From Sialis fuliginosa (lineage: Eukaryota > Arthropoda > Insecta > Megaloptera > Sialidae), in assembly GCA_961205875.1 (NCBI GenBank), contig OY540822.1, positions 2,854,501 to 2,918,500 on the forward strand: a stretch of 64,000 bases of DNA. The letters run 5' to 3'. Below are positions 32,628-45,010 of the stretch, piece after piece (within the stretch, counting starts at the first letter, position 1; the number at the start of each line of letters is the position of its first letter). The notes beneath the pieces were generated by a model. The model saw only the letters and a program-made list of their open reading frames with translations, was not told the DNA's origin and ran no database searches. A program made the translations under genes and the position numbers.

Positions 32628-35005
32628 TATATTTTTCGAAATATGATAATGCGGCGATGAAAGGGTTAAATATTTTTTTCGTGAAATATGTAACATATTA
32701 TATATTTGAATTACTATTGTATAATACAATTAAATTTAGTAAATAGAAGAAAAAAATCTTTAAAAATAATAGGGTGGGTGGGGGGTGGGGCTGAACGGTT
32801 TCACATTTTCGAATTTCGACTGTTGCAATTTAAAAGAGTATAAAAAATCATGAAAATTTTGTATTATAGATTTTTTGAAATCTTCATTAGTTTCAGAATT
32901 ATTTGAAATATACTATTTTTTTGCACATTTTCATAGGGGTATTTCACCCCCTTAAACCGTTTTACCGCAACTAAAATAATTTTTTTCTTACTACCCTTGA
33001 CCCCCTCTAACTATATTCAATACATTTGAATTCGATACGATTTTAGCACTTGAAAAGGTTCCCTTGTTAGTACTAGACGCATCTTAACACAATTACACCG
33101 TCCTCAGAACTTTGTGTGGAGGACATTACATCGCGAAGAACTGCATCCGTATCATATTCAACGAGTACAGGCATTACAACCAGAAGATTTTGGTCGGCGT
33201 GTGGAGTTTTGCACCTAGTTGTTACGTAAAATTGTCTTAGATCCAAATTTTTTAAACAAAATTCTGTGGACTGATGAGGCTCGATTTACGAGAGATGGTA
33301 TTATACCACCCACAACTACCATCTATGGTCTCTCCAGAATCCACTGTCATTGTGCAGTCACGATTTCAATATCGCTGGAGTATTAATACATGGGGTGGCA
33401 TTTTTAACAATCAGATACTTGATATCGAAGTTATACATGATAGACTTAACTCAGAAAGATATGTTAATTTCTTAGATGAAAGGCTTAATGAGATGTTGGA
33501 AGACACTCCACTTCCTATTCGACAACAAATGTGGTAGGTACCAACATGATGGCGCCCCAGCCCGCTATGGAAGACAAGTAACTGAATGGCTAAATAGACA
33601 TTATCCAAACAAATGGGTTGATCGTGGGGGTCCCATCACTTGGCCTCCAAGATCCCCCGATCTAAATCCTTTAGATTTTTTCCTTTGGGGTCACCTGAAG
33701 CAGCTTGTTTACAGTGTTGAAATAAACACTCGTGAACAATTATTCCAAAGAATAATGGATGCTGCCAATCAAATTCGGAACGAATATGTCATAGTTCATG
33801 TTGATTCGAAGATGTCAGGCTTGCATTCAAGCTCGAGGAGCACATTTTGAGCAATTGTTATAAGTGTTTTGTTTTCAAACTATTTATTATTTATTCATTG
33901 ATTGTGTTTTATCTTTTCAATAGTACCTAACTACCTACATCGTAAATGTATGAATTTGCTACACTTGTTGTATTACTAAAACAAATCACCAAAAATGAAG
34001 ATTTGTCAATAAGTGTGCATTTTAGGGGGAATATTTATATTAACATTCGTTCTTTTTTTAATCATAGAACAAACATATTAGTACGTCTGGTACGTAAAAA
34101 AACCTGCACTTTTTGATTGGGGTATGACACTTTCTGTGCTCATAGATAAGGTCAAAAGAATAATTTTCAGATAGGGAGCCACTTTAAAATCCGTGTAGAA
34201 CACCATTATATCGGCCATTAAAGATGGCCCCCACCGTTTTTATTAAATTGGCTGTATCTCAACTCCTAGTCATCTGATTTCAATTTTCTTTTGTTTGTTT
34301 TAAAGTTCTTATTGAGTAGATTATTTTTTGTCATTATTCATTTTTCTCTAAATCTTAAGGATTCCCCACAATTTTCGAAAATCTGAAAATGTTACTTTTT
34401 TTACGAACTTAATTTTTATATAACTTTTTTATTGTGCCCAATATCATTTTTTTAGATCATACAAATAGTCCAGTAACTTTATACATCACCGCATGCGTTA
34501 AATCCGGTAGTTCTGATTTTTTGCAGACTTGTTTATGACGTTGGCCTAATGAATAATCCAAGTTTGTGACCTCGAGCGCCGAACGCAACTTTGTCAAAAA
34601 TCGAAAAAACCGCGAAAAAATCGTTATTTTTTCAAATTTTGGCGATTATAACCCTAAAGGACTAGTTTTTGAAAAAACTTTTTTAGGACGTTTTTAAAGT
34701 AGACTAAATTTGCTACAAAATGATACTAGAACTGTCTCTGTAGACCCAATAGTTTCCGAGATAAAGCCTTTCAAAGTTTATCATTTTTTTCGAACTTCGC
34801 AATTTTTTGCAATTCTGTCGTTCTGAATGAATTTTGACCCTGATTATACTATCGAAGCCCTGTACTTTTATGATGGGATGTTAAAAAAGAAAATGAGAAG
34901 TGTGAACGATGATGGTTAAGCTAAGCTATGAATAATGAAGTAAAAAAGATAAGTACAACAAAAGTTAATAAGTTTATTTGTTAGGCAATTGAGTAATATT
35001 CAAAA

Positions 35006-35609
35006 TCAAAAAATTAAATTAATCTTGGAAGGTCCCGGTTGAGGTTCGTCCGTATCTGGATCGACGTATTGGGATGGCATATCCCCATCAGGGGATGGTG
35101 ATGAATCGTCGACGTCTTGTGCCCACAAGTCATCCTCCATTTCGACATGAGTGTAACTTGGATCTTCGAAGACGCTCAGAGCTCTTTGTGTTTTTCTGTG
35201 CAGCATCTACGGGGTAACCATCGAAAACTACTGCCACGTTTGAGCCATAGTGAGCAGAAATGTACTGTATGTATCTGTCAGCTATCGCACCAAATGATGA
35301 GCTTCGAGGCCACACAACATTGTGAAGTAGATGCCCTCCATCCACTACTACAAACTTCGTTAACCCTTGCTTCTCATTTAAGGTTACAGGTTGAAATACT
35401 GAATACAAGGTGGATTTTGTGCCCTTTCTCATTCCCTCTTCAGAGAACAATAACATTGGGATTGGTGACAGTTCGTAAGTGAAGAACTCTCGCAATTCTT
35501 CATCCGATTGTTTTAAGACACACAACCTGTGAAACAGTGTTAGAGGATCAACAGTTACCTGTTTATTGCCAACAGTAATAGTTCGTACAGCTGAAGAAAG
35601 GGACACCAC
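35006..35609 (-). pseudogene. Unassigned coding remnant in the centre of the TA element
   Basis: The reverse strand reads VSLSSAVRTITVGNKQVTVD, LFHRLCVLKQSDEELREFF TYELSPIPMLLFSEEGMRKG, then KFVVVDGGHLLHNVVWP and GSNVAVVFDGYPVDAAQKNT KSSERLRR, a frameshift near 35190, and an acidic proline-rich tail ending DEPQPGPSK. VVVDGGHLLH and VVFDGY resemble an uncharacterised transposon-linked arthropod family in my memory, with spaced aspartates that could suit a PIN-like or flap-nuclease fold; that is speculation. The N-terminal half is not seen. It lies between the arms of a mobile element. Confidence 0.5.
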
Positions 35610-35947
35610 ATTGTTACCGCTCTTTTAATTAGAAGGATACTAATCGAACTTAGGCATGAAATTTTGGCTTTATAGTTCATCACCATACCATATAATATTT
35701 TATATGTTCTGTTGTATTATAACTATTTAATAATAATAATAATAAATAGTGTATGCCAATAATAGTAAATTAAATTCTAAGTTTATCTAAGAAGACAAAA
35801 ATTAAAACTTTACCAGTTTATTTAATCTTAATCTAATATTACGTGACGACGATGTTGACATATTTTCATTATCAGAGATAATTGTGAACGACTCACTAGA
35901 AGAGATCCTGGAATGATCAACTCTATATTTAATGCTGTCTCTGTAAC

Positions 35948-36905
35948 TAGGGTTTGCAATCCCGCAATGCGGGATCCCGCACGTTTTGGAGATATGCGGA
36001 TCCCGCAAAGAAAGTGCGGGATCCGCGCGGAATTTTTTGAACATTAAATTTGTAGGTCGCGTGCGTTTTGAATACTTGTATAGCGTAAATATGGATAAAA
36101 AAGGTAACTATTTTGAAAAAAAAATTAAGGCAGAGATGACTGAATATGAAACTAGTGGAATTTTTACATATCTCTTGTTCACGATTAGTTAAGTGGTTAC
36201 ATACCTCCAGAATTAAAAAAAAACGTTCGAAAAATGTGACCGCGCAACCGATTAAAATATGCCAGGATTCGCGCGACTCAGGCGACGAAAAAAGCTTGAA
36301 CAGTCCGCAGATTACAACAAAAAGAAAACATAAAAAATACAAAATACAAAAATTTAGAAGAAGAATGACAGATTAAATAAAAGTTAACCACAAAAATTTA
36401 ATATACAAAATTCGTGTTTTCTCACAAACTATCTTTTTCTATACGATCTACACGATATTTTATTAACAGTATTGTCTCTAAAATACAACCGTAAATAATG
36501 ATATTTAGTGGTTTAGTTTTACGTGAAATACCGTATATACCGGTACGGCGTAAAAAGTGACCTACGTATAAAACAAGGGCTAATTTATACGCAACCAAGG
36601 AGTTAAAAAAATTAAAATAGTATAATCGAACAAAAAGACAAAAATAGTACCTAACAGATTAGACAACCTCCTATTTACAGGTGTTTTTTATGGATTTTAC
36701 ATCGGTCTATACGGTACGTGTTACGTTTACGTATCATATGTTATATGTTATCGCTATGGAACTATTTTTTATTAGTTGATTGTCATGTTAACTAAATAAT
36801 AGTAACTTTAAGCATGAATAATAAAAATTTTGGAAAAAGTGCGGGATCCCGCGGGATTGGCGGATTTCCCGCGGGAAAAAAAAGTCTGCGGGATTGCAAA
36901 CCCTA
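35948..36905. mobile_element. hAT-type element, 958 bp
   Basis: The terminal repeats TAGGGTTTGCAATCCCGC (35948) and GCGGGATTGCAAACCCTA (ending 36905) are perfect over 18 bp, and a perfect 8-bp duplication TCTGTAAC lies at 35940-35947 and 36906-36913. Both ends hold clusters of GCGGGATCCCGC palindromes. Inside is a possible scrap of coding sequence (36091-36375) with no recognised domain. Perfect TSD and repeats suggest recent insertion. Confidence 0.9.
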
Positions 36906-37423
36906 TCTGTAACCACTGGTAAGGTAGCAAAATAGACAAGATGACGGAGCACTGGGGACCAGTTGCTAGGTTCCGATTCGTGACTTCACACGAGCAATAC
37001 TAGTACACTTTGTCGGAGGTAATTGGAACTTCATCCCGCTAGAGTTATTCGAGTGACGTCTAAAATATTGCAAAAAATTGCGAAGTTCGAAAAAAATGAT
37101 AAACTTTGAAAGGCTTAATCTCGGAAACTATTGGGTCTACAGAGACAATTCTAGTATCATATTGTAGCAAATTTAGTCTACTTTAAAAACGTCCTAAAAA
37201 AGTTTTTTCAAAAACTAGTCCTTTAGGGTTATAATCGCCAAAATTTGAAAAAATAACGATTTTTTCGCGGTTTTTTCGATTTTTGACAAAGTTGCGTTCG
37301 GCGCTCGAGGTCACAAACTTGGATTATTCATTAGGCCAGCATCATAAACAAGTCTGCAAAAAATCAGAACTACCGGATTTAACGCATACTACCCCATACA
37401 TTCAGGCGACAAAGTTACTGGAC

Positions 37424-38642
37424 TAAAAAAAGAAAGACATTTTTTTCTGCGTTCCATTGATAACAAGATAATACTGTTTTAATTAACAACTTCTTTGGAA
37501 AAAGTGTGTTAAACTAAGAAAAATAGACTATTTTTGGATCATTCCATGTCAAGTTTACCTTTTATCATATGAAATTTTATGTTGGGATCAATTTTCTCAT
37601 ATGGTATAGCTAAAAAATTGAAAAATCTGTCATGGATGTCACTGAACTTTCTTATACAATAAAAAAATGTACGTGTATCTACTAATATAAAACAAATCAT
37701 TTTGGCTTACTGATAACAGATATAAAAAAATTAATAGAACATAAACTATAGATAATAACGTTCTCTACATTTTTTGTTATAAACATTTCATTCTGCCATG
37801 AACTTGTTCAAAAAAATGGAAAAAAATAAAAAATTAAATAAAAAAGATTTTTTTTTAATTGGTAAGAGATACAAAAAAATTAATTGGAACATAAACTATA
37901 AATAATAACGTTCTCTACATTTTTTGTTATAAACATTTCATTTTATCATGAACTTCTTAAAAAAAATGGAAAAAAATAAAAAATTAAATAAAAAAGATTT
38001 TTTTTTAATTGGTAAGAGATACAACAAAATTAATGGAACATAAACCATAGAAAATAACGTACTCTACAACTTTTATTTCAATAATTTATTTCTGCTTTAA
38101 ACCATTTCGAATATAATTGAAAAAAAACGATTATAACCTCAAAAACTTTTTTTGAGAGGAATTGAACATAACATAAATTATAAATAATAATATTATAAGT
38201 AAATTATTATTTAAACATTTTCTTCCAACAGGTACCGTTTCAGAAATATTTCGAATAATTACAAAAATTACATGAGTAAATATCCGTTTCCGGTTTTAAA
38301 AAAATCAGGTTTTCTTTCTTAAAACAAATTAATCCTAAATATAAAATTTTACCCCTCTATGTACTGTCATTTTTGAGTTACAACGTTTACAGACAAACAG
38401 ATACACACACAGACAGACATGGTGATAAAAATAGTCAGAATTGATTCAGGGAAGGTATAAATGGACATTTCCATCAAAATCTCTAATCAGAGAAACCAAT
38501 ACAGGTAAACTTGACATGGAATGATCCAAAAATAATCTATTTTTCTTAGTTTAACACGCTATTTCCAAAGAAGTTGTTAATTAAAACAGTATTATCTTGT
38601 TATCAATGGAACGGAGACAAAAATGTCTTTCTTTTTTATATG
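37424..38642. mobile_element. Foldback element with about 135-bp inverted ends and 148-bp tandem units
   Basis: AAAGAAAGACATTTTT and the next about 120 bp are repeated inverted at the other end, finishing AAAATGTCTTTC near 38633, including CAAGATAATACTG/CAGTATTATCTTG and the TCAAGTTTACCT/AGGTAAACTTGA joint. Inside, three units of about 148-150 bp start at 37714, 37862 and 38012, marked by GAGATACAAAAAAATTAAT. It lies in the right arm of the larger TA element. The part 38395-38510 is also seen in degenerate form at about 40800-40880. Confidence 0.75.
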
Positions 38643-39020
38643 GGGTAAAAAAATGATATTGGGCACAATAAAAAAGTTATAGAACAATTAAGTTTGTAAG
38701 AAAAGTGAAGTCTTCAGATTTCGGAAAATTGTGGGGAACCCTTAAGATTTCGAGAAAAATTAATAATGATAAAAACTATTTTTTTTAATAAGAACTTTAA
38801 AATAAACAAAAGAAAATTGAAATCAGATGATTAGGAGCTGAGATACAGCCAATTTAATAAAAACCGTGAGGGCCATCTTTAATAGCTAGTTCTACACGGA
38901 TTTTAAAGTGGCTCCCTATCTAAAAATGTTTCTTTTGACCTAATTTATGACCACCGAAAGTGGCATACCCCATTCAAAAAGTGCAGCGTTTTGGCTTTAT
39001 TTGCCACGAACCAGACGTAC

Positions 39021-39266
39021 TATATAAGCTTATTTTCTGTAATTTGAAACATCCGTATTAAGTAAAATTCTGCAATACTTTCTATTTTTCGGTATTACTC
39101 GAAAACGGTTGATCCTATCACAAATGAACAAAGTATATTCTTGTGTATTTTGTATCATATAATCTTCTAGAACAGGCCTGCACAACATACGGCCCGCGAA
39201 GACTTTGGTGAAAATTCATAATATTATAAATTAAAAATAATAATCCCTAGCTTATTATGAATGGTA
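39021..39266. other. Short flank with a hAT-like end
   Basis: At about 39172 CAGGCCTGCACAACATACGG, followed by CCCGCG, resembles the end of a common hAT-type MITE class, but the matching second end was not found. Confidence 0.3.
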
Positions 39267-39734
39267 CAGTCACCTGCAGAACTCGTCTGGCACCCTAAAG
39301 GCCATAATCGCTTACAACAGATTTCAAATTTAAAGACAAACATCATCGGTTATCTTTTTCTAGGGCGGAGCTTACACTTACAGTTATAACATTTTAAATA
39401 AAAACAATAAATATACGTCCATTTCAAATAATGATTTATTATTACAAATTTTGCTTTTGTTACCTAATTTCTTATATTTATTATAATTATTTACTTATGT
39501 ATATTTTAAATCTAATATGTTTCTACAATTTATATTGGATTTGGGTATTATTTTATACATTTTAACAATTAAATATTAATATATTATTTTTTGCTATTAC
39601 ATTTTACGTTTTACACACAATATTTTTCGAGATAAGCGGTAAAAGATACAAAAATAATTTTTTTTATGTAGGTAGAGTTTTTTAATTAATTGTATAAACA
39701 ATCAATTTTTATAAAAATTGTGTAGTGTGTAATA

Positions 39735-39805
39735 TAATAAAATAACTCAAAAACTACTAAACCGATTTTAATGCGGCTTTCACCAGTAGATAAATAATTG
39801 TTCGG
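39735..39805 (+). mobile_element. Helitron 5'-region scrap
   Basis: CTAAACCGATTTTAATGCGG, then CTTTCACCAGTAGAT, corresponds to GAACCGATTTCAATACGG, then TTTTCACCAATAGTT, at about 722-755 in the small Helitron. No ends are preserved. Confidence 0.45.
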
Positions 39806-41316
39806 AGCAGGTTTTTGGCTATTATTCTTTTAATGTTGCTGGTTCTATGAAACAACTGTATTTGTTTATAATAAAAAAAATCAACAATAAGATTGTAATG
39901 CCACTATTTGCCATATTGATAAATTTTACTTTTTTATGGCGACAATCGGATATATAAGTCTTTGGAAACATACAAATAGTTTTACAAAAAATTGTATTGT
40001 GAATCATAAACAAGCATGATTCCATTATTAATAATTTAATTAAACAAAAACAATTGAAGATATCAGGTCCTAATTTTCAGTTAATATTCTGTACTACAAA
40101 ATGTTTATTTTCCAGAGATATCAATTTAAAAAACGTTAAACTTTATTAGTTATTACAGCTTAAAAGAGTGTGTTTTCAGCTATTTTAATAATATAATATG
40201 AAGTCTATATAGTTATCTATGAAAATAAAATCATTTATTATTATAACTGTCAATTAAATAGATGTATAGAAATAATAATATCTAAAACGTGCCAAACTGT
40301 TGAAATATTAAATAAATAAGAAGCCATTGACAAAACAACATTTTTTTAAACATAAAAATTATTATACCGATTTATAATAAAAACATTTGAAATAAAATCA
40401 CAGAATAGAATTAAAATATATCTCGAACATTAACAAAAATAACAATTAATGTAATGTAGTTTATATTCAATTTCATAGCAGAAAGTATTAACTAATGTAA
40501 TTTTCATCTGTATCAGGATGTATAAAAAAGTCTTGTGTCGACCAGGGCAGTTTATTTGCAATAATAATTTGCGTTTCTTGAAATATAAATATAAACAATA
40601 AAATCACTACCTTTGCAATAACACATGCGTTAATTTTAAACCACTCGTAGGTATACATATTTAACAAAATATAAAAATTTCAAATTCTTTTTTTATAGTT
40701 ATTAGGCATTATAATGACTAGTTTAAAAATTTTTAATTACATTTAAAAAGGTGCAATGACTATCACTGGACTTTCTTTGCCATTTGTTAACGACAACAGA
40801 TCGGCACATCAAGTCGAAAATAATCAGAATGGATTCAGAGAAGGTTAAAATGGATATTGCCATCAAAATCCGAAATTGAAAAAAATGGTTTAATTAACAA
40901 TACTAACTTCAAATTTGAGAGGGGGGTAGACAAAACAAGTTTTGAAGTTCGAAGCAAAAGAATTGTAGTATATTAAATTAAGAAATTTTTATTTGATTTG
41001 CTATAGTTTTACATATGTTGTTTCTTATGGCGTATGACCTCTATGATCCCACCCCGTTTATTTAAATTGCTTTAAATTTATAAGTTTTTTTAAGGGGAGC
41101 ATAACATTAAACGAATATCCTTCGCCTTTCAGTGGAGAGAGGGGGCTTACATACTCCTACCCCCCTTCAAAATGTTTTAATCTTCACCTTATCCATATTA
41201 ATAAGACATATAATTTTATATCACGTTTAATATATTTAAATAATAAAATTCAGAATATCAAATATTTATTGCCACAAAATTTACTTATACAATTTTCAAT
41301 AGATTAAATAATAATA
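39806..41316. other. AT-rich DNA without a recognised gene
   Basis: Only short low-complexity frames are seen. The 40800-40880 part repeats motifs of 38420-38500 (GGATTCAGAGAAGGT, ATTGCCATCAAAATC). Confidence 0.35.
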
Positions 41317-43065
41317 CACTCATCCAAACAATTAAAGGAACAAGAATTTAAACATTTTTTTTTGGGTGTTTTTTGAAGTGCTGTATCTTTGTGAAAAATG
41401 GTCGTATCGAAATAAAACAAAAAGCATTTTAAAGCGTCAAGTTTCTAGTTTTGAGATTTTTTAGCATAATTTTTTTTAGTTACGGTTATCGCGCAATCAA
41501 AAGAAATAGTGGGCCACAAAAATTTTCCAATTTTTAAAATTTTTTTTTTAGGGTCCTCGGGCTTGGGAAATTTTTTTTCAGTTAAACGAATGCATTGGTC
41601 AGTTAACTTGTTTATTCAGCTTTAATTTGCTTTTTTTTTGGTCTCTCTCAATTTTTTTTCGCCGAGATATCTGCCTTTAAATGAAAAATGATTCTTTTGT
41701 CTTCGATCATCAATATATCAGCAACTAATAATTAAACAGTAAATTTAAGGGCAGTTTTAAAAACTTGAATAAATTTCCTACAAGACCCTTTCATGACTTT
41801 ATTAGAAAAACATTTTTTTTTACCCTCACCATTAGTGTGAAAAAGTACAAAAAAATGACCTTTTATGTTCTTTTAGTAAATCTATCGCTACTTTACAAAT
41901 ATTAATGGGAAGATTAATGTTGCCAGGTGATTTTACAGTTTAATGTACCTCCAACAGCCCTGTAAATTTTTAAATTGATCCATCGAACCGTTTTTCCGAA
42001 CCGACTGATCAAATTTTGCTTGCGTATTTATTCGATTCCAGCATGCGAGACAAAATTATTTTACAATTTCGTACGGTTCCCGCTGCGAAAGAATTAATTA
42101 ATGCAATTAATTCAAGATGAGTAAAATTATGGTACGCAAAAGCCGAATCGAGTCAAAAATGAGTCAGTATTGTTTCTTGAAATGTTTTAAAAATTTTGAA
42201 AAAAAAATTCAAAATTTAAAAAAAAAATTTTTTTTAAATTTTTTGGAATTTTTTTTCTCCATTTCAAATTTAACAAGTAATAATGCAAAACTGTAAATAA
42301 AATCAAAAATCGAAAATCGTTTTCTACATTTTGATGATGATTACACAATGTTATGTTCCAGTCTGTTACACAATACACATGTTCCTTTAATTGTTTTGTA
42401 AAACTTTGATCAATCGGTCCGGAAAAACGGTTCGATCAATTGTTGGAGGTACATTAAGCTGTAAAATCACCTGGCAACATTAATCTTCCCATTAATATTT
42501 GTAAAGTAGCGATAGATTTACTAAAAGAACATAAAAGGTCATTTTTTTGTACTTTTTCACACTAATGGTGAGGGTAAAAAAAAAAGTCATGAAAGGGTCT
42601 TGTAGGAAATTTATTCAAGTTTTTAAAACAGCCCTTAAATTTACTGTTTAATTATTAGTTGCTGATATATTGATGATCGAAGATAAAAGAATCATTTTTC
42701 ATTTAAAAGCAGATATCTCGGCGAAAAAAAATTGAGAGAGACCAAAAAAAAAGCAAATTAAAGCTGAATAAACAAGTTAACTGACCAATGCATTGGTTTA
42801 ACTGAAAAAAAAATTCCCAAGCCCGAGGACCCTTAAAAAAAATTTTAAAAATTGGAAAATTTTTGTGTCCCACTATTTCTTTTGATTGCGCGATAACCGT
42901 AACTCAAAAAAAAATATGCTAAAAAATCTCAAAACTAGAAACTTGACGCTTTAAAATGCTTTTTGTTTTATTTCGATACGACTATTTTTCACAAAGATAC
43001 AGCACTTCAAAAAACACCCCAAAAAAATGTTTAAATTCTTGTTCCTTTAATTGTTTGGATGAGTG
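41317..43065. mobile_element. 1749-bp TA-flanked palindrome
   Basis: It starts CACTCATCCAAACAATTAAA and ends with the complement (GTTTGGATGAGTG at 43053-43065), with TA on both sides (41315-41316 and 43066-43067). Arms of about 690 bp match almost throughout, including a TCGCGCAATCAAAAGAAATA segment. The unpaired centre is about 400 bp (42010-42410) and has an inner copy of the end-like CATGTTCCTTTAATTGTTTT at about 42379. No coding potential is seen. The ends look Tc1/mariner-like. Confidence 0.85.
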
Positions 43066-43289
43066 TATTATAAATTTAATTGCACAAATATATATGAGTA
43101 CTATAAACAAAGAGTAGTTCTTTATCCAGCAAATGAATTTCAAAATATCTGTCTTTGTTTGATACATGGAGAAATGATTTAAATATTATAATAATCAAAT
43201 GGGAGGAGCCTACTAAGTTTGTGATAAATGAAAATGAATACAAAATGCAAGACCATTAATGCAGGTGACTGTACACACTAGGTGTTTTT

Positions 43290-45010
43290 TTAAAGACTTT
43301 CCAGTGGATTATTTCCAAAATAACGAATTTTTAGAAAAAATATATCAGACAAAAGTTTCATGGTTTTGAAGGGGCAAAATATTGACATTATGGGGTGAGC
43401 TTAGAAAGGTCACTTTGATGTGTTTTCAGGTTCAACTTTTCTTTTTCAAATCTTAACCTATATTTTTTGTTGTAGATTAGTAATTTAAGAGATACTTAAA
43501 CTATACAACTTTTGCTTGAAACATTTTTAATGACAATGTAAATTTTTTATTATAAGAAGCAAACCAAAGAAAACTTTCTGAATTTTCCAGTTTTTTACTC
43601 GAAAATTACTAATTTTTATAAATAATCACAAGAGGTAAAAAGTACTTAGATTTGTGTAATGTAAAATTTCAGAATTTTTTTTAATAAAAAAGTTGCATGA
43701 AAATTTTTTTTTTTTTAAACAATTCTCCGAGAATCCTTGCTTAATTCTAAGTAAAAATTATAAAACATCCAGAAATTTCTCTTTGGTTTGCCTCATATCA
43801 TAAAAAATTGACATTTCTTTGGAGGTCCCTCACGAAGAATTTCCGGATATTTGTTCACATGAAGTTTTTTGCTTAAAATCTCATCCTCGATCTACGGTAA
43901 TTTTTTTTACACTAGTTGTAATGATAATTTTTTTATTACAAAACTCTATCTTCAATAGTTTGGGCGTAAAACATAGTGGACGGGTAGTGTGGAACACCCT
44001 AACTCTATTGAAGAAAATTAAATTCATTCTCTACAAAATTTATATTACTATTTTTCTCATATCTCAAATAGTTTATGAGTTATTGAGAATTTTCAAAAAT
44101 ACGAAAAACAAATTATTTACTATAAACATCGCTAAAATTAATAATATGTTTTAATTATAGTTTATATGCTTATAAATGTTTAAATATATTATTGATCATT
44201 TTTTATTTGTTTTAAATATCACTAAATTATGTTTGCATTAAATTATAATGCTAATAGTTGGTTATCATATTCAATAAATAATAAAGTGTTGAATTAAATA
44301 TTAATTTAATTCTGAGAGTACTTTAATAGTCCTAATATAAAACATATCAAGATTTTCAAGAAAAAGGAAACATTAACATTCCGCGAAATTTTTAAAGCAC
44401 ATACGCTGCTTTACTTTTCCCAATTTCACAATTATACGTTTAAAGCACATTTGCGAAAAAGTTGACTAAATAATGACATAATAGCAGTGTCTTGAAGATC
44501 TCACATTTTTTGTGAGAACCACTGATTTAAGCGTACATACTTTAATTAAAACATATTATTAAAACTATTAACATTATAATTTAATATAAAACTCTTTTAG
44601 CGTTGTTTATACCAAATAATTTGTTTTTTAAGAAAAAGATAATGAAAAATTGTATTTTTGAAAATTCTCAATAACTCGTAAACTATTTGAGGTACGAGAA
44701 AAATAATTTTATAAGTACAGTTTTGTAGAGAATTTAATTTTCTACAAAAGAGTTTGAATTAATTTTTTGTCAAATTAATAGTTTTCGATTTATTTGAAAA
44801 ACAAAAATATAATATTTTTTTTCAAAATGACGCTTACTTTTTAGAATTTTGAAAAAAATATATTTTATAGAATAGTATATAGTTTTTTGAGGGCAGATAC
44901 TAAGGGTTCTGGAAGTTTATATTTTTTTCATAGATCACTCCTGGTTATATCTATAACATATATGTTTTTAAAATGAATCGATAAGACCAATCAAAAGTTA
45001 TGAATTTTTA
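43290..45010. repeat. Degenerate inverted repeat, arms near 44020-44105 and 44650-44740
   Basis: The arms around TTATTGAGAATTTTC (44083) and GAAAATTCTCAATAA (44660) match over about 90 bp with several differences; the outer ends are not clear. The 111-aa frame at 43819-44154 runs through the left arm and has no recognised motif. A 40-bp palindrome-like CAGTG..CACTG at 44484-44523 may be the scar of a hAT element. Confidence 0.5.

Larger units (their letters stand above)
28618..33066. mobile_element. Giant palindromic (foldback) element in the mariner gene
   Basis: The ends CAAGGGAACCTTTTCAAGTG (28618) and its complement (ending 33066) are flanked by TTA at 28615-28617 and 33067-33069. The left arm 28618-about 29640 is repeated inverted to the right, where two later insertions (about 29937-31158 and 31533-32627) stretch it. 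Without them the element is about 2.13 kb with arms of about 1.03 kb meeting near 29643. Each arm is made of two related subunits whose first 150-250 bp resemble each other (28625 on and 29250 on). No transposase was seen, so it was mobilised in trans, or the palindrome arose on replication. Confidence 0.85.
28393..33862 (+). pseudogene. Mariner-type transposase pseudogene split by a 4.45-kb insertion
   Basis: The left part (about 28420-28617) reads PNRSRIFTIKHIFYQIDTLF, then VRETGTTAVHSHGGNYTRED, ending AVLDNPKL. The frame resumes at 33070 with STRRILTQLHRPQNFVWRTL, HPYHIQRVQALQPEDFGRRV and a TAG where tryptophan is expected (about 33221). The catalytic domain follows: LWTDEARFTRDG (first D), a frameshift near 33300, NTWGGIFNNQILDIEVIHDR, a 4-bp frame-shifting duplication at 33535, YQHDGAPARYG (second D), PPRSPDLNPLDFFLWGHLKQ (third D) and, after another shift, the natural end ACIQARGAHFEQLL with stop near 33862. 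It belongs to the IS630-Tc1-mariner group. Outside the palindrome the two halves fit with only the TTA duplication extra. Confidence 0.85.
34081..39020. mobile_element. TA-flanked element with about 0.73-kb inverted repeats and coding remnant
   Basis: GTACGTCTGG at 34081 and CCAGACGTAC ending at 39020 are flanked by TA on both sides. The left arm 34081-about 34813 pairs with about 37068-39020, the right arm being stretched by a 1.2-kb insertion at about 37424-38642. The centre (34814-37067) carries a reverse-strand coding remnant (35006-35609) and a hAT MITE (35948-36905). Terminal repeats this long with an internal gene fragment make it unlike a standard Tc1/mariner element. Confidence 0.75.
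39267..43271. mobile_element. TA-flanked element with CAGTCACCTGCA ends
   Basis: A perfect 12-bp inverted terminal repeat CAGTCACCTGCA (39267-39278 and 43260-43271) is flanked by TA on both sides. The 4.0-kb interior is AT-rich with no recognised transposase and contains the whole palindrome 41317-43065 and a Helitron-like scrap at about 39745-39800. Without the palindrome it is about 2.25 kb. A short chance match of the ends is the main alternative. Confidence 0.5.

Noticed and set aside
39172-44523. A hAT element from the CCCGCG-type end at 39172 to the CACTG end at 44523
   Set aside because: The two ends do not match each other as inverted repeats and no 8-bp duplication was found.
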